From contig NZ_BMSG01000004.1 in NCBI RefSeq assembly GCF_014649035.1, forward strand, positions 186,001 to 250,000: a DNA stretch of 64,000 bases, in the 5' to 3' direction. The notes beneath the pieces were generated by a model, which did not search any database, had not been told where the DNA came from, and saw nothing but the letters and a program-made list of their open reading frames with translations. Both the position numbers and the translations under genes were made by a program. The DNA comes from Streptomyces sindenensis. Lineage in GTDB: Bacteria; Actinomycetota; Actinomycetes; Streptomycetales; Streptomycetaceae. Numbering within the stretch: the stretch's first letter is position 1; each line of letters starts with the position of its first letter. Below are positions 1 to 7,933 of this stretch, in pieces.

Positions 1-139
1 CAGACGGGCGGCCCCCGGCGGACGGTGACGTCCACCGGAGGCCGCCCTCCGTTCGCGGCGGGCCGGTCCGGGCCGCCGGACACCGGACCGGCCCACCGCT
101 CCCGGGTCACCGGGTCCGGGCCTGTCAGGCCCGCTCCCG

Positions 140-210
140 GGTCCTGTCGTCAAACTGCCGTCTGCCGTGCGACGCCCTACGGGTGACGACGGCAGTCCGA
201 CGACAGGACC
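140..210 (-). terminator. Large interrupted hairpin after the beta-helix gene
   Basis: Bases 140-151 pair with 199-210 and, after a 2-by-2 internal loop, 154-162 pair with 188-196, giving about 21 base pairs around a 25-base loop. It begins exactly at the stop codon of the leftward gene and is placed to end its transcript. There is no U-run, as usual for Streptomyces. The leftmost 139 bases of the window hold no gene I can see. Confidence 0.65.
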
Positions 211-2402
211 TAGGGGAAGTTGGTGACGGTCGACGGGATCGTCGACGTTCCCGATGTCGGCGAGCCGACGTTGTTGATGACGTGCTGGTACTGGCCGTTG
301 CCCCCGAGCGAGACGACCAGCAGGTTGTGGAACTTCACGCCGGGCTTCACCGGGGCCTTGAAGCCGTGTTGCTGCACGATGGTCGGGTCGACGTTGTAGT
401 AGCAGTAGCTGCCCATGCCCCAGCCCTCGTGCTGCTCGACCGAATCGTCGACCCGGTAGGCGGCGTAGCCCTTCGTGTCGCCGTTCTGGATCGCCTCCTG
501 GTTCGGGGCGTCGTACGCCTTCTCGTTCTGGAAGAAGATCGTGCGGCCGCGCTCGCCGTACCACTCCACGTCGTACTTGTTGAAGTGCTCCACGAACAGC
601 CCGGTCGCCAGGACGTCGTCACCGTTCACCCGGACCCCGTAGTCGGCCCGGTTGGTCTCCCAGCCCCAGCCCTCACCGTGGTCGGCGCGCCACACCCAGG
701 TGTGGTCGATGATCGTGTCGTCGCTGTTGACGACGATGCTGGTGGTCGCCTTGCCGGGACCGGCCCCGCCGATCCGCACGAACACGTCCTGGAGCGAGGT
801 CGGGTTCGCCGCGTGGTCGGCGGACGCGCCCTGCGGCCCCACCTCCAGCAGCGTCTCGGAGTTGACGGGGCCCGCGTCGATGAGGAAGCCCGCCAGCTTC
901 ACCCCGTCGACATCGGCGACCTTCATCGCGGTCACCCCGTTGTCCGGGATGATCGTGGCCAGACCGAGGCCGAGGACGACGGTGTTCGCCCGGTTCACTT
1001 CAATGGTCCGGTCGATGTGGTAAACCCCGGGCGTGAACAGCAGGTTGAGGCCCTGCGCCAGCGCGGCGTTGATCGTCGCGGCCGTGGCGCCCTGCTTGAC
1101 GACGTAGAAGCGCTCCAGCGGGATCGACTCGCCCGGCTGGGTCCCGCCGTCCCACGAGACACCGCGCGCGTTGACGCGCTTCGCGGGGACGAAGACCTTG
1201 TAGTCGTTGCCGTCGAGGTAGAGGAACGGCTTCTCGCGCGAGATCGGAGTGGTGTCGAGCGTCGTGTACGGCGGGGTCGGGTAGCTCGCCGCCGGTGCGC
1301 CCTGGACGCCGGAGAACGTCATGTTCCACACGGCGTTGGTCCAGCCGCCGACGGAGCTGTCGCGGGTGTACCACTGCTGCTGGGAGTAGGGGCCGACCGT
1401 GCCGTCGATCTTGGAGTCGGCGATGTAGCCGCCGCTGGCCCAGCCGTAGCCGTCGGGCGCGAGGTTGAGCCCTCCCTTGACGTGCATCCGGCGGAACGGC
1501 GCCGCCTGGGAGACCGCCCAGCGGTTGGTGCCGGAGACCGGGTTCAGGGTCAGGTTCTCCGCCGAACGCCAGAAGTTCTGCGTCGCGTTGCCGTCGAACC
1601 AGCCCGCGTCGACCGTCACATCACCGTTGAACGTGGTGTCGTCCGGGTTGAGGCCGAGACCCGCGATCTGGGTGTAGAAGCCGATCTGCGCCTTGATGTT
1701 GTCGTACGTGCCCGGCTTGAACATCAGCGCGTGGCGGTCCAGGCCGAACTGCGCGGACTCCTGCTTCTTGAAGATCTCGTCGACCTTGCCCTGGATGTCG
1801 GGCGTCGACGGGTCGAAGACATGGACGTTCGGACCGAGGTCGCCACCGCCCGGAATCTCCGGACCGCCGCCGCCGTCCCGCGTACCGAAGACCTTGAACT
1901 CCCAGAGCGAGTAGCCGTATCCGGTCGCACGCTCGGTGCCGGTCAGCCGCACGTAACGGGCGTCCCCGGAGATGTTCAGAGTCTCGTTGCCGCCCGCCGA
2001 CGTGGTGGTGCTGTAGGCGGTCGTCCAGTCGTTCCCGTCGGTCGAGAGCTCGATGCGGTAGCTCTTGGCGTGCGCGGTCTCCCAGGCGAGTTCGACCCGG
2101 CTCAGAGCGGCCGGGGAACCGAGGTCGATCCGGAGCCACTGGGGGTCGGCGAACGCGCTGGACCAGCGGGTACCGCCGTCCCCGTCGACGGCGTTGCCCG
2201 CCGCGGTGCCACCGTTCTCCTGGCTGGAGGCGGTCACCGCGCTGCCCTGGGAGAGCAGGACCGGAGCGGCCTGTGCCGGAGCCGCCTGCACGGCCGCGAG
2301 CAGCGTCGCGACCAGGGTGGTGATGACCACGAGGGCCGGCGTGCGCCGTCGACGCGATGCGGCCTCGGGAGGCCGCGAGGGTCTGACGAAGGCAACGGAC
2401 AT
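210..2402 (-). CDS. Secreted CBM32 (F5/8C) beta-helix protein, probable polysaccharide-active enzyme
   Basis: This 730-residue protein is probably exported: residues 1-46 form an arginine-rich, then hydrophobic, signal peptide ending AQA-A. Residues 48-173 are an F5/8 type C (discoidin, CBM32) domain with typical text such as RWSSAF, LRIDLG and YSLWEFKVFG. A short Gly/Pro linker leads into about 540 residues rich in Asn, Gly and aromatic turns (for example VYHIDRTIEVNR and DHTWVWRADHGEG), which read as a right-handed beta-helix of the pectate-lyase/GH55 kind. In Streptomyces such proteins are often labelled discoidin-domain or, misleadingly, adenylyl cyclase proteins. Catalytic residues cannot be assigned, so the substrate is inferred: the divergent neighbour is a beta-1,3-glucanase with very similar CBM32 domains and a matching operator, which suggests the same polymer. 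Confidence 0.8.
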   Translation of the reverse strand: MSVAFVRPSRPPEAASRRRRTPALVVITTLVATLLAAVQAAPAQAAPVLLSQGSAVTASSQENGGTAAGNAVDGDGGTRWSSAFADPQWLRIDLGSPAALSRVELAWETAHAKSYRIELSTDGNDWTTAYSTTTSAGGNETLNISGDARYVRLTGTERATGYGYSLWEFKVFGTRDGGGGPEIPGGGDLGPNVHVFDPSTPDIQGKVDEIFKKQESAQFGLDRHALMFKPGTYDNIKAQIGFYTQIAGLGLNPDDTTFNGDVTVDAGWFDGNATQNFWRSAENLTLNPVSGTNRWAVSQAAPFRRMHVKGGLNLAPDGYGWASGGYIADSKIDGTVGPYSQQQWYTRDSSVGGWTNAVWNMTFSGVQGAPAASYPTPPYTTLDTTPISREKPFLYLDGNDYKVFVPAKRVNARGVSWDGGTQPGESIPLERFYVVKQGATAATINAALAQGLNLLFTPGVYHIDRTIEVNRANTVVLGLGLATIIPDNGVTAMKVADVDGVKLAGFLIDAGPVNSETLLEVGPQGASADHAANPTSLQDVFVRIGGAGPGKATTSIVVNSDDTIIDHTWVWRADHGEGWGWETNRADYGVRVNGDDVLATGLFVEHFNKYDVEWYGERGRTIFFQNEKAYDAPNQEAIQNGDTKGYAAYRVDDSVEQHEGWGMGSYCYYNVDPTIVQQHGFKAPVKPGVKFHNLLVVSLGGNGQYQHVINNVGSPTSGTSTIPSTVTNFP

Positions 2403-2465
2403 GTTTGATCTCCTGAGACGTCAGGTGGGCGAGGGCGGTTCGGCTGCGGGCGCATGCTCCCCAGG

Positions 2466-2481
2466 GAGAGAGCGCTCTCTC
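2466..2481. promoter_or_regulatory. 16-bp perfect palindrome, LacI-type operator (beta-helix gene side)
   Basis: The palindrome GAGAGAGCGCTCTCTC has the central AGCGCT typical of Streptomyces LacI-family sugar regulators (the CebR operator is TGGGAGCGCTCCCA). On the minus strand it lies just downstream of a possible promoter, TTGACG at 2518-2513 with AATCAT at 2495-2490, so a bound repressor would block the leftward gene. A 14-base segment (2470-2483) is repeated at 2703-2716. Confidence 0.7.
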
Positions 2482-2661
2482 GGTGCCGAATGATTCTCCC
2501 GTGTTTCCGTCACGTCAAGAGTTGTGCACAGAGTTGGCGCCCGGCTCCTCCGGTGGGGCAGATGCTTCATCTCCTGAATGCTCGGCGGCGGTTGACCGGC
2601 CATCAGTGCGCCTGGCCGGGCGTCATCTCCGGCGCGCCTGGAATCAACTCGGCCAGAACTC

Positions 2662-2690
2662 TTGACGGTTCACTCTGCTGCGGCCACGCT
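2662..2690 (+). promoter_or_regulatory. Candidate promoter of the GH16 gene
   Basis: TTGACG at 2662-2667 is followed after 17 bases by CACGCT at 2685-2690. The second operator starts 10 bases further on. The spacing fits a housekeeping sigma promoter, but the -10 match is weak. Confidence 0.4.
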
Positions 2691-2700
2691 CCCCGTTCAG

Positions 2701-2716
2701 GGGAGCGCTCTCTCGG
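2701..2716. promoter_or_regulatory. Second LacI-type operator (GH16 side)
   Basis: GGGAGCGCTCTC at 2701-2712 is a palindrome with one mismatch around AGCGCT. The 14 bases GAGCGCTCTCTCGG at 2703-2716 exactly repeat 2470-2483. It sits between the candidate promoter and the GH16 ribosome site AAGGAG (2736-2741). Two matching operators, one for each divergent gene, imply shared control, probably by a LacI-family regulator encoded outside the window. Confidence 0.65.
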
Positions 2717-2746
2717 CTTCATCCCCTCACAGAGCAAGGAGTTCGC

Positions 2747-4480
2747 ATGGAAGCCCGTGGAACACCACGGTTGCGCGGTGCCCTGGCGGTCATGGCCGCC
2801 GTGGCCCTCCTGTTCACCCTCTCGGTGGCCCTCGCCCCGGAACGTGCGGCCGCCGCGGCCCGTCTCGTCTCCCAGGGAAAGCCGGCCACCGCCTCCAGCA
2901 CGGAAGCCCTCTTCACGGCCCCGTCCGCCGTCGACGGCGACACCTCCACCCGCTGGTCCAGCGCCTTCACCGACGACGAGTGGATCCGGGTCGACCTCGG
3001 CGCGAGCACGTCGATCGGACAGGTCGTCCTCAACTGGGAGGCCGCGTACGCGAAGGGGTACCGCCTGGAGGTCTCGGACAACGGGACCGACTGGCGGACC
3101 ATCCACTCCACCACCACCGGCCCCGGAGGCGTCGAGACCCTGACGGTCTCCGGGACCGGCCGCTACGTCCGGATGCACGGCACGGAGCGCGCCACCCCCT
3201 GGGGCTACTCCCTCCACGAGTTCCAGATCTACACCACCACGGGCGGCACCGCCCCCGGCGACGACGTCCTCCTCTCCTACGGCAAGACCGGTTCCGCCTC
3301 AACCTCCCAGCACGACGGCACCTGCTGGGAGTGCTCCCCGGAGAAGGCGTTCGACCGCGACCCCGCCAGCCGCTGGGCCACCAGCCCCGAGGGCGGCTGG
3401 ACCGACCCGGGCTGGATCGCCGTCGATCTCGGCGCTCGCGCGGAGATCGACCGGGTGGTCCTCCAGTGGGACCCGGCGTACGCCAGGGCCTACCGCATCG
3501 AGGTCTCCGACAACGGGACCGACTGGACGGTGATCCACGAGACCACCACCGGCACCGGCTTCAAGGAGACGCTGAACGTCAGCGGCACCGGCCGGCACGT
3601 ACGCCTGTACGCCACCCAGCGCAGCGGTGAGTACGGTTACTCGCTCTGGGAGTTCCAGGTCTGGGGCACCGGCGGGGCCCCGGTCCCCGCACCGCCGCTG
3701 CCCGCCGATCCCACGTACGACCGGCTGGTGTTCAGCGACGAGTTCAACGGCCCCGCCGGAACGGCGCCCGACCCGGCCAAGTGGGTTCCGGAGACGGGCA
3801 CCGGTCCCAACAACGAGCTGGAGTACTACACGAACAACAAGAACGCCGCGCAGGACGGCAACGGCAGCCTCGTCCTGGAGGCCCGCCGCGAGGAGACCCC
3901 CGGTTCGGCCTGCCCGCCCGACCCGCTGAGCGGCAGCACCACGTGCCAGTACACCTCGGCGCGGCTCAACACCTACGGAAAGTTCCAGTTCACCTACGGC
4001 CGGGTCGAGGCCCGCATCAAGGTCTCCGGCACGCAGGGGCTCTGGCCCGCGTTCTGGATGCTGGGCGCGGACTACTTCGACCAGGGGCGCCCGTGGCCGT
4101 ACACCGGTGAGATCGACATCATGGAGCACGTCGGCAAGGAGCCGAACACCACGTACTCCACCCTGCACGCACCCGCGTACAACGGTGCGGCCGGCTACGG
4201 AGCCCCGTACTCCCTGCCGGGCGGCGCGAACTTCGCCGACGACTTCCACACCTTCGCGGTGGACTGGAACAGCGAGGGCATGACGTTCCGGGTCGACGGC
4301 AACGTCACGCACACGGTGGACAGGGAGGAGCTGGAGAGCACCCGCGGACCCTGGGTGTTCGACCACGACTTCTTCCTCATCCTCAACAACGCGGTCGGCG
4401 GCGACTGGCCGGGCCCGCCCGACGCCACCACCCGCTTCCCGCAGAAGATGAGCATCGACTACGTCAAGGTCTGGCAGTAG
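2747..4480 (+). CDS. Secreted GH16 endo-beta-1,3-glucanase with two N-terminal CBM32 domains
   Basis: This protein of 577 residues is predicted to hydrolyse beta-1,3-glucan (laminarin, curdlan or fungal wall) outside the cell. Residues 1-38 are a signal peptide. Two F5/8C (CBM32) domains follow, about 39-165 and 172-308, then a Pro-rich linker and a GH16 catalytic domain from about 322 to the end. The GH16 signature GEIDIMEH is present, with E455 as nucleophile, D457 as helper and E460 as acid/base; WPAFWMLG (433-440) is the usual beta-strand ahead of it. Placing both carbohydrate-binding domains N-terminal to GH16 is less common than a C-terminal module. Start ATG follows AAGGAG by five bases. 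It is divergent from the beta-helix gene with similar operators. Confidence 0.93.
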   Translation: MEARGTPRLRGALAVMAAVALLFTLSVALAPERAAAAARLVSQGKPATASSTEALFTAPSAVDGDTSTRWSSAFTDDEWIRVDLGASTSIGQVVLNWEAAYAKGYRLEVSDNGTDWRTIHSTTTGPGGVETLTVSGTGRYVRMHGTERATPWGYSLHEFQIYTTTGGTAPGDDVLLSYGKTGSASTSQHDGTCWECSPEKAFDRDPASRWATSPEGGWTDPGWIAVDLGARAEIDRVVLQWDPAYARAYRIEVSDNGTDWTVIHETTTGTGFKETLNVSGTGRHVRLYATQRSGEYGYSLWEFQVWGTGGAPVPAPPLPADPTYDRLVFSDEFNGPAGTAPDPAKWVPETGTGPNNELEYYTNNKNAAQDGNGSLVLEARREETPGSACPPDPLSGSTTCQYTSARLNTYGKFQFTYGRVEARIKVSGTQGLWPAFWMLGADYFDQGRPWPYTGEIDIMEHVGKEPNTTYSTLHAPAYNGAAGYGAPYSLPGGANFADDFHTFAVDWNSEGMTFRVDGNVTHTVDREELESTRGPWVFDHDFFLILNNAVGGDWPGPPDATTRFPQKMSIDYVKVWQ

Positions 4481-4496
4481 GAACCCCGCGGGCCCC

Positions 4497-4535
4497 GGCG
4501 TCCGGACGGTGCGGTTCTCCGACCGTCCGGACGCC
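4497..4535. terminator. 14-bp perfect stem between convergent genes
   Basis: Bases 4497-4510 and 4522-4535 form a perfect inverted repeat around an 11-base loop. It lies between the stop codons of the convergent GH16 and DUF3048 genes and can serve both. Confidence 0.8.
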
Positions 4536-4547
4536 CTCTCACGTGCT

Positions 4548-5510
4548 TCAGCCGCGCGGCGTGTACAGGATCCACAGCGGTCCCTCGGCGAGGTCGACGC
4601 GCCGCCCGTCGGGGGTGCTGAACACCGTGTCCGCATCCGCGGAGCTCCGGGCCCACCGCGCCTCGTACGCCCGGCCGTCCCGCAGGACGACCGCGTCCCC
4701 CGACCCCACGGTCTCGGTGAACGGCGTGTTGTTCCCCGACCGGTCGCGGAAATCCGACTCCCGTACGTCCACGTCCTGGACGACGACCGTACCGGCCCCG
4801 ACCCGTTCGCCCTCAGCCGTCCGGGCAGGGGCGCCGTCCAGCGAGACGAGCCACCGCCCGCCCTCGGCTGACCAGGCGAACGTCACCGACGCGGACGGAT
4901 AGCGGACCGTGCGGCTGTCCTCCGGCTCCCCACCGGGCGGCGCCGCACCGACCCGGAGCCCGAGCTCCGCCACCGCATCCACCCCGGAGGCCGTGAACGG
5001 GATCCGCTCGGGCCGCAGATACAGGTTGTGCGGCGCGGGCCGGTCCGGACCCCGGAAGTACGCCCCGGGCGCCTTCGAGGGCGGTACGGCATCGACCGGT
5101 GCGCGCTCGATGACCGGCAGCAGCCGGCCCTGCGCCCCCGAGAAGGCGAGCGTCGGCCGGTCGAACTGCCGCAGCAGCTCCAGATCGGTCTCCCGCGCGC
5201 TGCGCACCGGGCCGATGACCGGCGGCAGGTCGGAGGAGTACACGGCGAGAATCCGGCTGAGCCCCGCCTCCACCTGCTCGACGTAGACGATGTCGGCCTC
5301 CTCCAGCCCGGTGTGGGGGCGTGCGGGCGCCACGTTGTCGATCTTCACGGCGAGTACGTGGGTGGCTCCGCCGGTACGGGGGGACGGGCTCGTGGAGGAG
5401 GGCGACGAACCGTCCCCGCCCGTGCACGCGGAGGTCACGGCCAGCACCAGCACGGCGAACAGCGCCGCGACCCGGTTCCTCACTCCGCGCGTCACTCCGG
5501 CTGCGGACAT
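4548..5510 (-). CDS. DUF3048 (YerB-like) lipoprotein
   Basis: About 320 residues. The N-terminus is a lipoprotein signal with the lipobox LAVTSAC followed by GGDGSS and a low-complexity linker, so the protein should be anchored to the outer face of the membrane. The rest matches the DUF3048/YerB family, with phrases such as VLAVKIDNVAPARPHTGLEE, VIGPVRSARETD and FSGAQGRLL. The biochemical role of this family is unknown. I choose the ATG at 5510, which has GGAAGGG upstream and places the signal peptide at the very N-terminus; an in-frame ATG at 5555 would add 15 basic residues. The 237 bases between this start and the next gene hold nothing I can assign. Confidence 0.82.
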   Translation of the reverse strand: MSAAGVTRGVRNRVAALFAVLVLAVTSACTGGDGSSPSSTSPSPRTGGATHVLAVKIDNVAPARPHTGLEEADIVYVEQVEAGLSRILAVYSSDLPPVIGPVRSARETDLELLRQFDRPTLAFSGAQGRLLPVIERAPVDAVPPSKAPGAYFRGPDRPAPHNLYLRPERIPFTASGVDAVAELGLRVGAAPPGGEPEDSRTVRYPSASVTFAWSAEGGRWLVSLDGAPARTAEGERVGAGTVVVQDVDVRESDFRDRSGNNTPFTETVGSGDAVVLRDGRAYEARWARSSADADTVFSTPDGRRVDLAEGPLWILYTPRG

Positions 5511-5792
5511 GGCGGCCGCCCTTCCGGGGCGCCGGCCGGCGGTTCGGCGGAACATCGCCGTGTCGCGGCCCCTCGTCCATCATCCACCATCACGGGTCGG
5601 GTGCGCCCGTGCTCGCGCGGGAGGCCGCGCCGGACCCGGACGGCCCTGACACGGGCGGTTCTGACATGGCTGGAACTGCTCTGCGCCGCGCCCCCGATGC
5701 GCCTTCCGAAGGCGCTCTTCGCTCTCTACGGTTGCACCAGTGACGGGTTCGCATACCCGCACGAGGTGAACAGGCGAGGCGGAGGGGGATCG

Positions 5793-6236
5793 GTGGAAGC
5801 CGAGTTGACGGCACTGGCGGCATCGGGTGCGACGACGTTCGTGGGGCTGATGGCGACGGAGGCCTGGACACAGGCGCGCGGGCGGCTGGCCCGGTTCCTG
5901 GGCCGGGGCGAGAGGGACGACGTGATCGACGCCGAGCTGGAGGAGTCCCGCGAGGCGCTGATCGCCGCCCACCGGGACGGCGACGAGGACGGGGCCCGGG
6001 ATGTCGCGGCCGAGTGGCGGATCAGGATCCGGCGGGCTCTGCGCGACAACCCCGAGGCCGAGCAGGAGCTGCGCGCCATCCTCGACGACCTGGCGCCCCA
6101 GCAGGCCGCCGGTCCCACCGTGGCGATCAACCACAACACGATCAGCGGCGGTCACTACAACGCCCCGGTGATCATGGCGCAGTGGGTCAACGACGGCGTA
6201 TCCTCCACGCCCCGGCGGGGTCCGGGCACCGCGTGA
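5793..6236 (+). CDS. Small Bell-domain-like protein with C-terminal amyloid (BASS-type) motif
   Basis: 147 residues. The start is GTG after GGAGGGGG. The N-terminal 100 residues are alpha-helical: a hydrophobic stretch (LAASGATTFVGLMAT) followed by charged helices (VIDAELEESREALIAAHRDG). This is a common Streptomyces architecture that I compare with the Bell domains of NLR-linked amyloid signalling systems, thought to act as membrane-directed cell-death effectors. The C-terminus, HNTISGGHYNAPVIMAQWVN, is a short Asn/Gly/aliphatic segment of the amyloid-motif type. The next gene overlaps by four bases (GTGA) and carries a similar motif near its N-terminus, as expected for an effector/NLR pair. 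Family assignment rests on memory of the pattern. Confidence 0.6.
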   Translation: MEAELTALAASGATTFVGLMATEAWTQARGRLARFLGRGERDDVIDAELEESREALIAAHRDGDEDGARDVAAEWRIRIRRALRDNPEAEQELRAILDDLAPQQAAGPTVAINHNTISGGHYNAPVIMAQWVNDGVSSTPRRGPGTA

Positions 6237-6505
6237 CGAGCCCGAGTCCCGGCGACGGCCCCCGGCACACCGAGTCGCGCAACGACGTCTCGGGCACGAG
6301 CCACGGCCCGCTCGTGCAGGCGGCCGCGATCCACGGCGGCACCACCTTCCACGTGCAGCCGGCCGAGCCCGTGGGGGAGTGGATCGCGCCCGACGAGATC
6401 CCGCCCCTGACCGTGCGGTGGGCACGTCAGCCCCCGACCCCCGCCCCGCGAACCGCACCAGCGCCCGGCAGAGCGCCTTGCGTGCGGCGCGGCGGAACGT
6501 CGTGA
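6233..6505 (+). CDS. Truncated NLR-partner remnant: N-terminal amyloid motif only
   Basis: 90 residues, starting at the GTG that overlaps the upstream TGA. Residues 18-41 read RNDVSGTSHGPLVQAAAIHG and GTTFH, the form found at the N-terminus of actinobacterial NB-ARC/TPR (NLR-type) proteins next to Bell-domain genes. In such proteins an NTPase and repeats follow; here the reading frame keeps good third-position GC only to about base 6415, then becomes a Pro/Arg-rich tail with random-looking codons and stops inside a hairpin. The opposite strand looks more coding-like from there on. I infer that the large 3' part was lost by rearrangement. It may still be expressed as a short amyloid-motif peptide coupled to the upstream gene. 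Confidence 0.5.
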   Translation: MTSPSPGDGPRHTESRNDVSGTSHGPLVQAAAIHGGTTFHVQPAEPVGEWIAPDEIPPLTVRWARQPPTPAPRTAPAPGRAPCVRRGGTS

Positions 6506-6688
6506 GGACGGCGGGACCCGCCGTCCTCACGCGGACGAAGTCCGTGACGGCCCGTCCGGTGTCCCGGTCGAGGGGCATCGCCACGCCGAACGCCGGGTAG
6601 CGCTGCCCAAAGCGGTCGACTGCGCCGCCGCCCACCCCGCCACGGTGTCGGTCGGGAGGCACCCGGTGGAGGGCTCCTGACGGGCCAT
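6420..6688 (-). pseudogene. Unidentified frameshifted remnant on the minus strand
   Basis: From an ATG at 6688 the minus strand reads about 23 residues with good codon bias (MARQEPSTGCLPTDTVAGWA). It then needs a frame change to continue as DRFGQRYPAFGVAMPLDRD and TDFVRVRTAGPAVLT, again with strong third-position GC. The frame overlaps the degenerate 3' end of the short gene on the plus strand. I do not recognise the family. It could be a broken gene inserted at the truncation point of the NLR-like gene. Confidence 0.3.
6501..6531. terminator. 15-bp perfect hairpin at the end of the Bell/NLR pair
   Basis: Bases 6501-6515 and 6517-6531 are exact inverted copies around one base. The stop codon of the short upstream gene (6503-6505) is inside the left arm, so translation and transcription would end together. 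Confidence 0.6.
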
Positions 6689-6689
6689 C

Positions 6690-6731
6690 TGGTCCAGACC
6701 TCTTGACCGAAGGTCTGGACCATTCTACGTT
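6690..6731 (+). promoter_or_regulatory. Chitinase promoter with paired DasR-like boxes
   Basis: TGGTCCAGACCT at 6690-6701 and its exact inverted copy AGGTCTGGACCA at 6711-6722 flank a -35 element TTGACC (6703-6708). The -10 TACGTT lies at 6726-6731, 17 bases away. The 12-base word is the classical repeat of Streptomyces chitinase promoters and resembles the dre site of DasR, the GlcNAc-responsive GntR repressor. The right-hand box covers most of the -35/-10 spacer, as expected for repression. Confidence 0.85.
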
Positions 6732-6813
6732 TTGACGGGGTCACGACATAGGGCGGGTCGGGCGAACCTTTCGCACGGCGGCGGCGGACCCGGGCAGGAA
6801 GGACAACCGGATC

Positions 6814-7881
6814 ATGGGGCGTACATCACGACTGCTGGGCCTCGGCCTGGCCGCGGCGCTCGTCGCGCCGATGCTGGTCGCGGCCGCACCGCCGAAGGCC
6901 GCGGAGAGGACCGGGACCGCCGCCGAGACCTGCGCGGTCCAGTCGAAGCCCACCGGCAAGGTGCTCCAGGGGTACTGGGAGAACTGGGACGGTGCGGCCA
7001 ACGGCGTGCACCCGCCGCTCGGCTGGATCCCGATCACCGACTCCCGCATCACCCGGCACGGCTACAACGTCGTCAACGCGGCCTTCCCCGTCATCCGCTC
7101 CGACGGCACCGTCCTCTGGGAGGACGGCATGGACCGCACCGTCAAAGTCGCCACCCCCGCCGAGATGTGCCAGGCCAAGGCTTCCGGCCTGACCCTCCTC
7201 ATGTCGATCGGCGGAGCCACGGCCGGGATCGACCTCAGTTCCAGCGCGGTGGCCGACAGGTTCGTCGAGACGATCGTCCCGATCCTGAAGAAGTACAACT
7301 TCGACGGCATCGACATCGACATCGAGACCGGGCTCGTCGGCAGCGGCAACATCAACCAGCTGTCGCCCTCGCAGTCCAACCTCATACGCATCATCGACGG
7401 CGTCCTCGCCGCCATGCCGTCGAACTTCGGCCTCACCATGGCCCCCGAGACGGCGTACGTCACCGGCGGCAGTGTCGTCTACGGATCGATCTGGGGCGCG
7501 TACCTCCCGGTCATCAAGAAGTACGCCGACAACGGCCGCCTGTGGTGGCTGAACATGCAGTACTACAACGGCAGCATGTACGGCTGCGCCGGCGACTCCT
7601 ACTCCGCCGGCACCGTCGCGGGCTTCACCGCCCAGACCGACTGCCTGAACAACGGACTCGTCATCCAGGGCACCACGATCAAGGTGCCCTACGACAAGCA
7701 GGTCCCGGGCCTGCCCGCCCAGCCGGGCGCCGGCGGCGGCCACATGTCAACCGGACTCGTCGCGCAGGCCTGGAACCACTACAACGGTTCACTCAAGGGG
7801 CTGATGACCTGGTCGCTGAACTGGGACGGCTCCAAGGGCTGGACCTTCGGCGACAACGTGAAGGCCCTCCAGGGCCGTTGA
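6814..7881 (+). CDS. Secreted GH18 chitinase, catalytic domain only
   Basis: 355 residues. Residues 1-37 are a signal peptide. The remainder is a single GH18 TIM barrel: the SIGG strand is at 131-134 and the catalytic signature DGIDIDIE at 164-171, with E171 as proton donor; W54-N58 (YWENW) and the C-terminal MTWSLNWD complete the usual substrate cleft. No chitin-binding or fibronectin domain is present, so this is a compact enzyme similar to short bacterial chitinases. The start follows AGGAAGGA by ten bases. Control by chitin oligomers or GlcNAc through DasR is indicated by the upstream boxes. Products would feed amino-sugar catabolism. Confidence 0.93.
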   Translation: MGRTSRLLGLGLAAALVAPMLVAAAPPKAAERTGTAAETCAVQSKPTGKVLQGYWENWDGAANGVHPPLGWIPITDSRITRHGYNVVNAAFPVIRSDGTVLWEDGMDRTVKVATPAEMCQAKASGLTLLMSIGGATAGIDLSSSAVADRFVETIVPILKKYNFDGIDIDIETGLVGSGNINQLSPSQSNLIRIIDGVLAAMPSNFGLTMAPETAYVTGGSVVYGSIWGAYLPVIKKYADNGRLWWLNMQYYNGSMYGCAGDSYSAGTVAGFTAQTDCLNNGLVIQGTTIKVPYDKQVPGLPAQPGAGGGHMSTGLVAQAWNHYNGSLKGLMTWSLNWDGSKGWTFGDNVKALQGR

Positions 7882-7900
7882 CCCCTGCCCACGCGTTCTC

Positions 7901-7933
7901 CGCGCCCCCGGTCCGCCGATGACCGGGGGCGCG
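7901..7933 (+). terminator. 13-bp hairpin after the chitinase gene
   Basis: Bases 7901-7913 pair perfectly with 7921-7933 around a seven-base loop, 20 bases after the chitinase stop codon. Confidence 0.8.

Noticed and set aside
210..2402. Adenylyl cyclase annotation for the beta-helix protein
   Set aside because: No cyclase catalytic motif is visible; signal peptide, CBM32 and beta-helix text show a secreted carbohydrate-binding protein.
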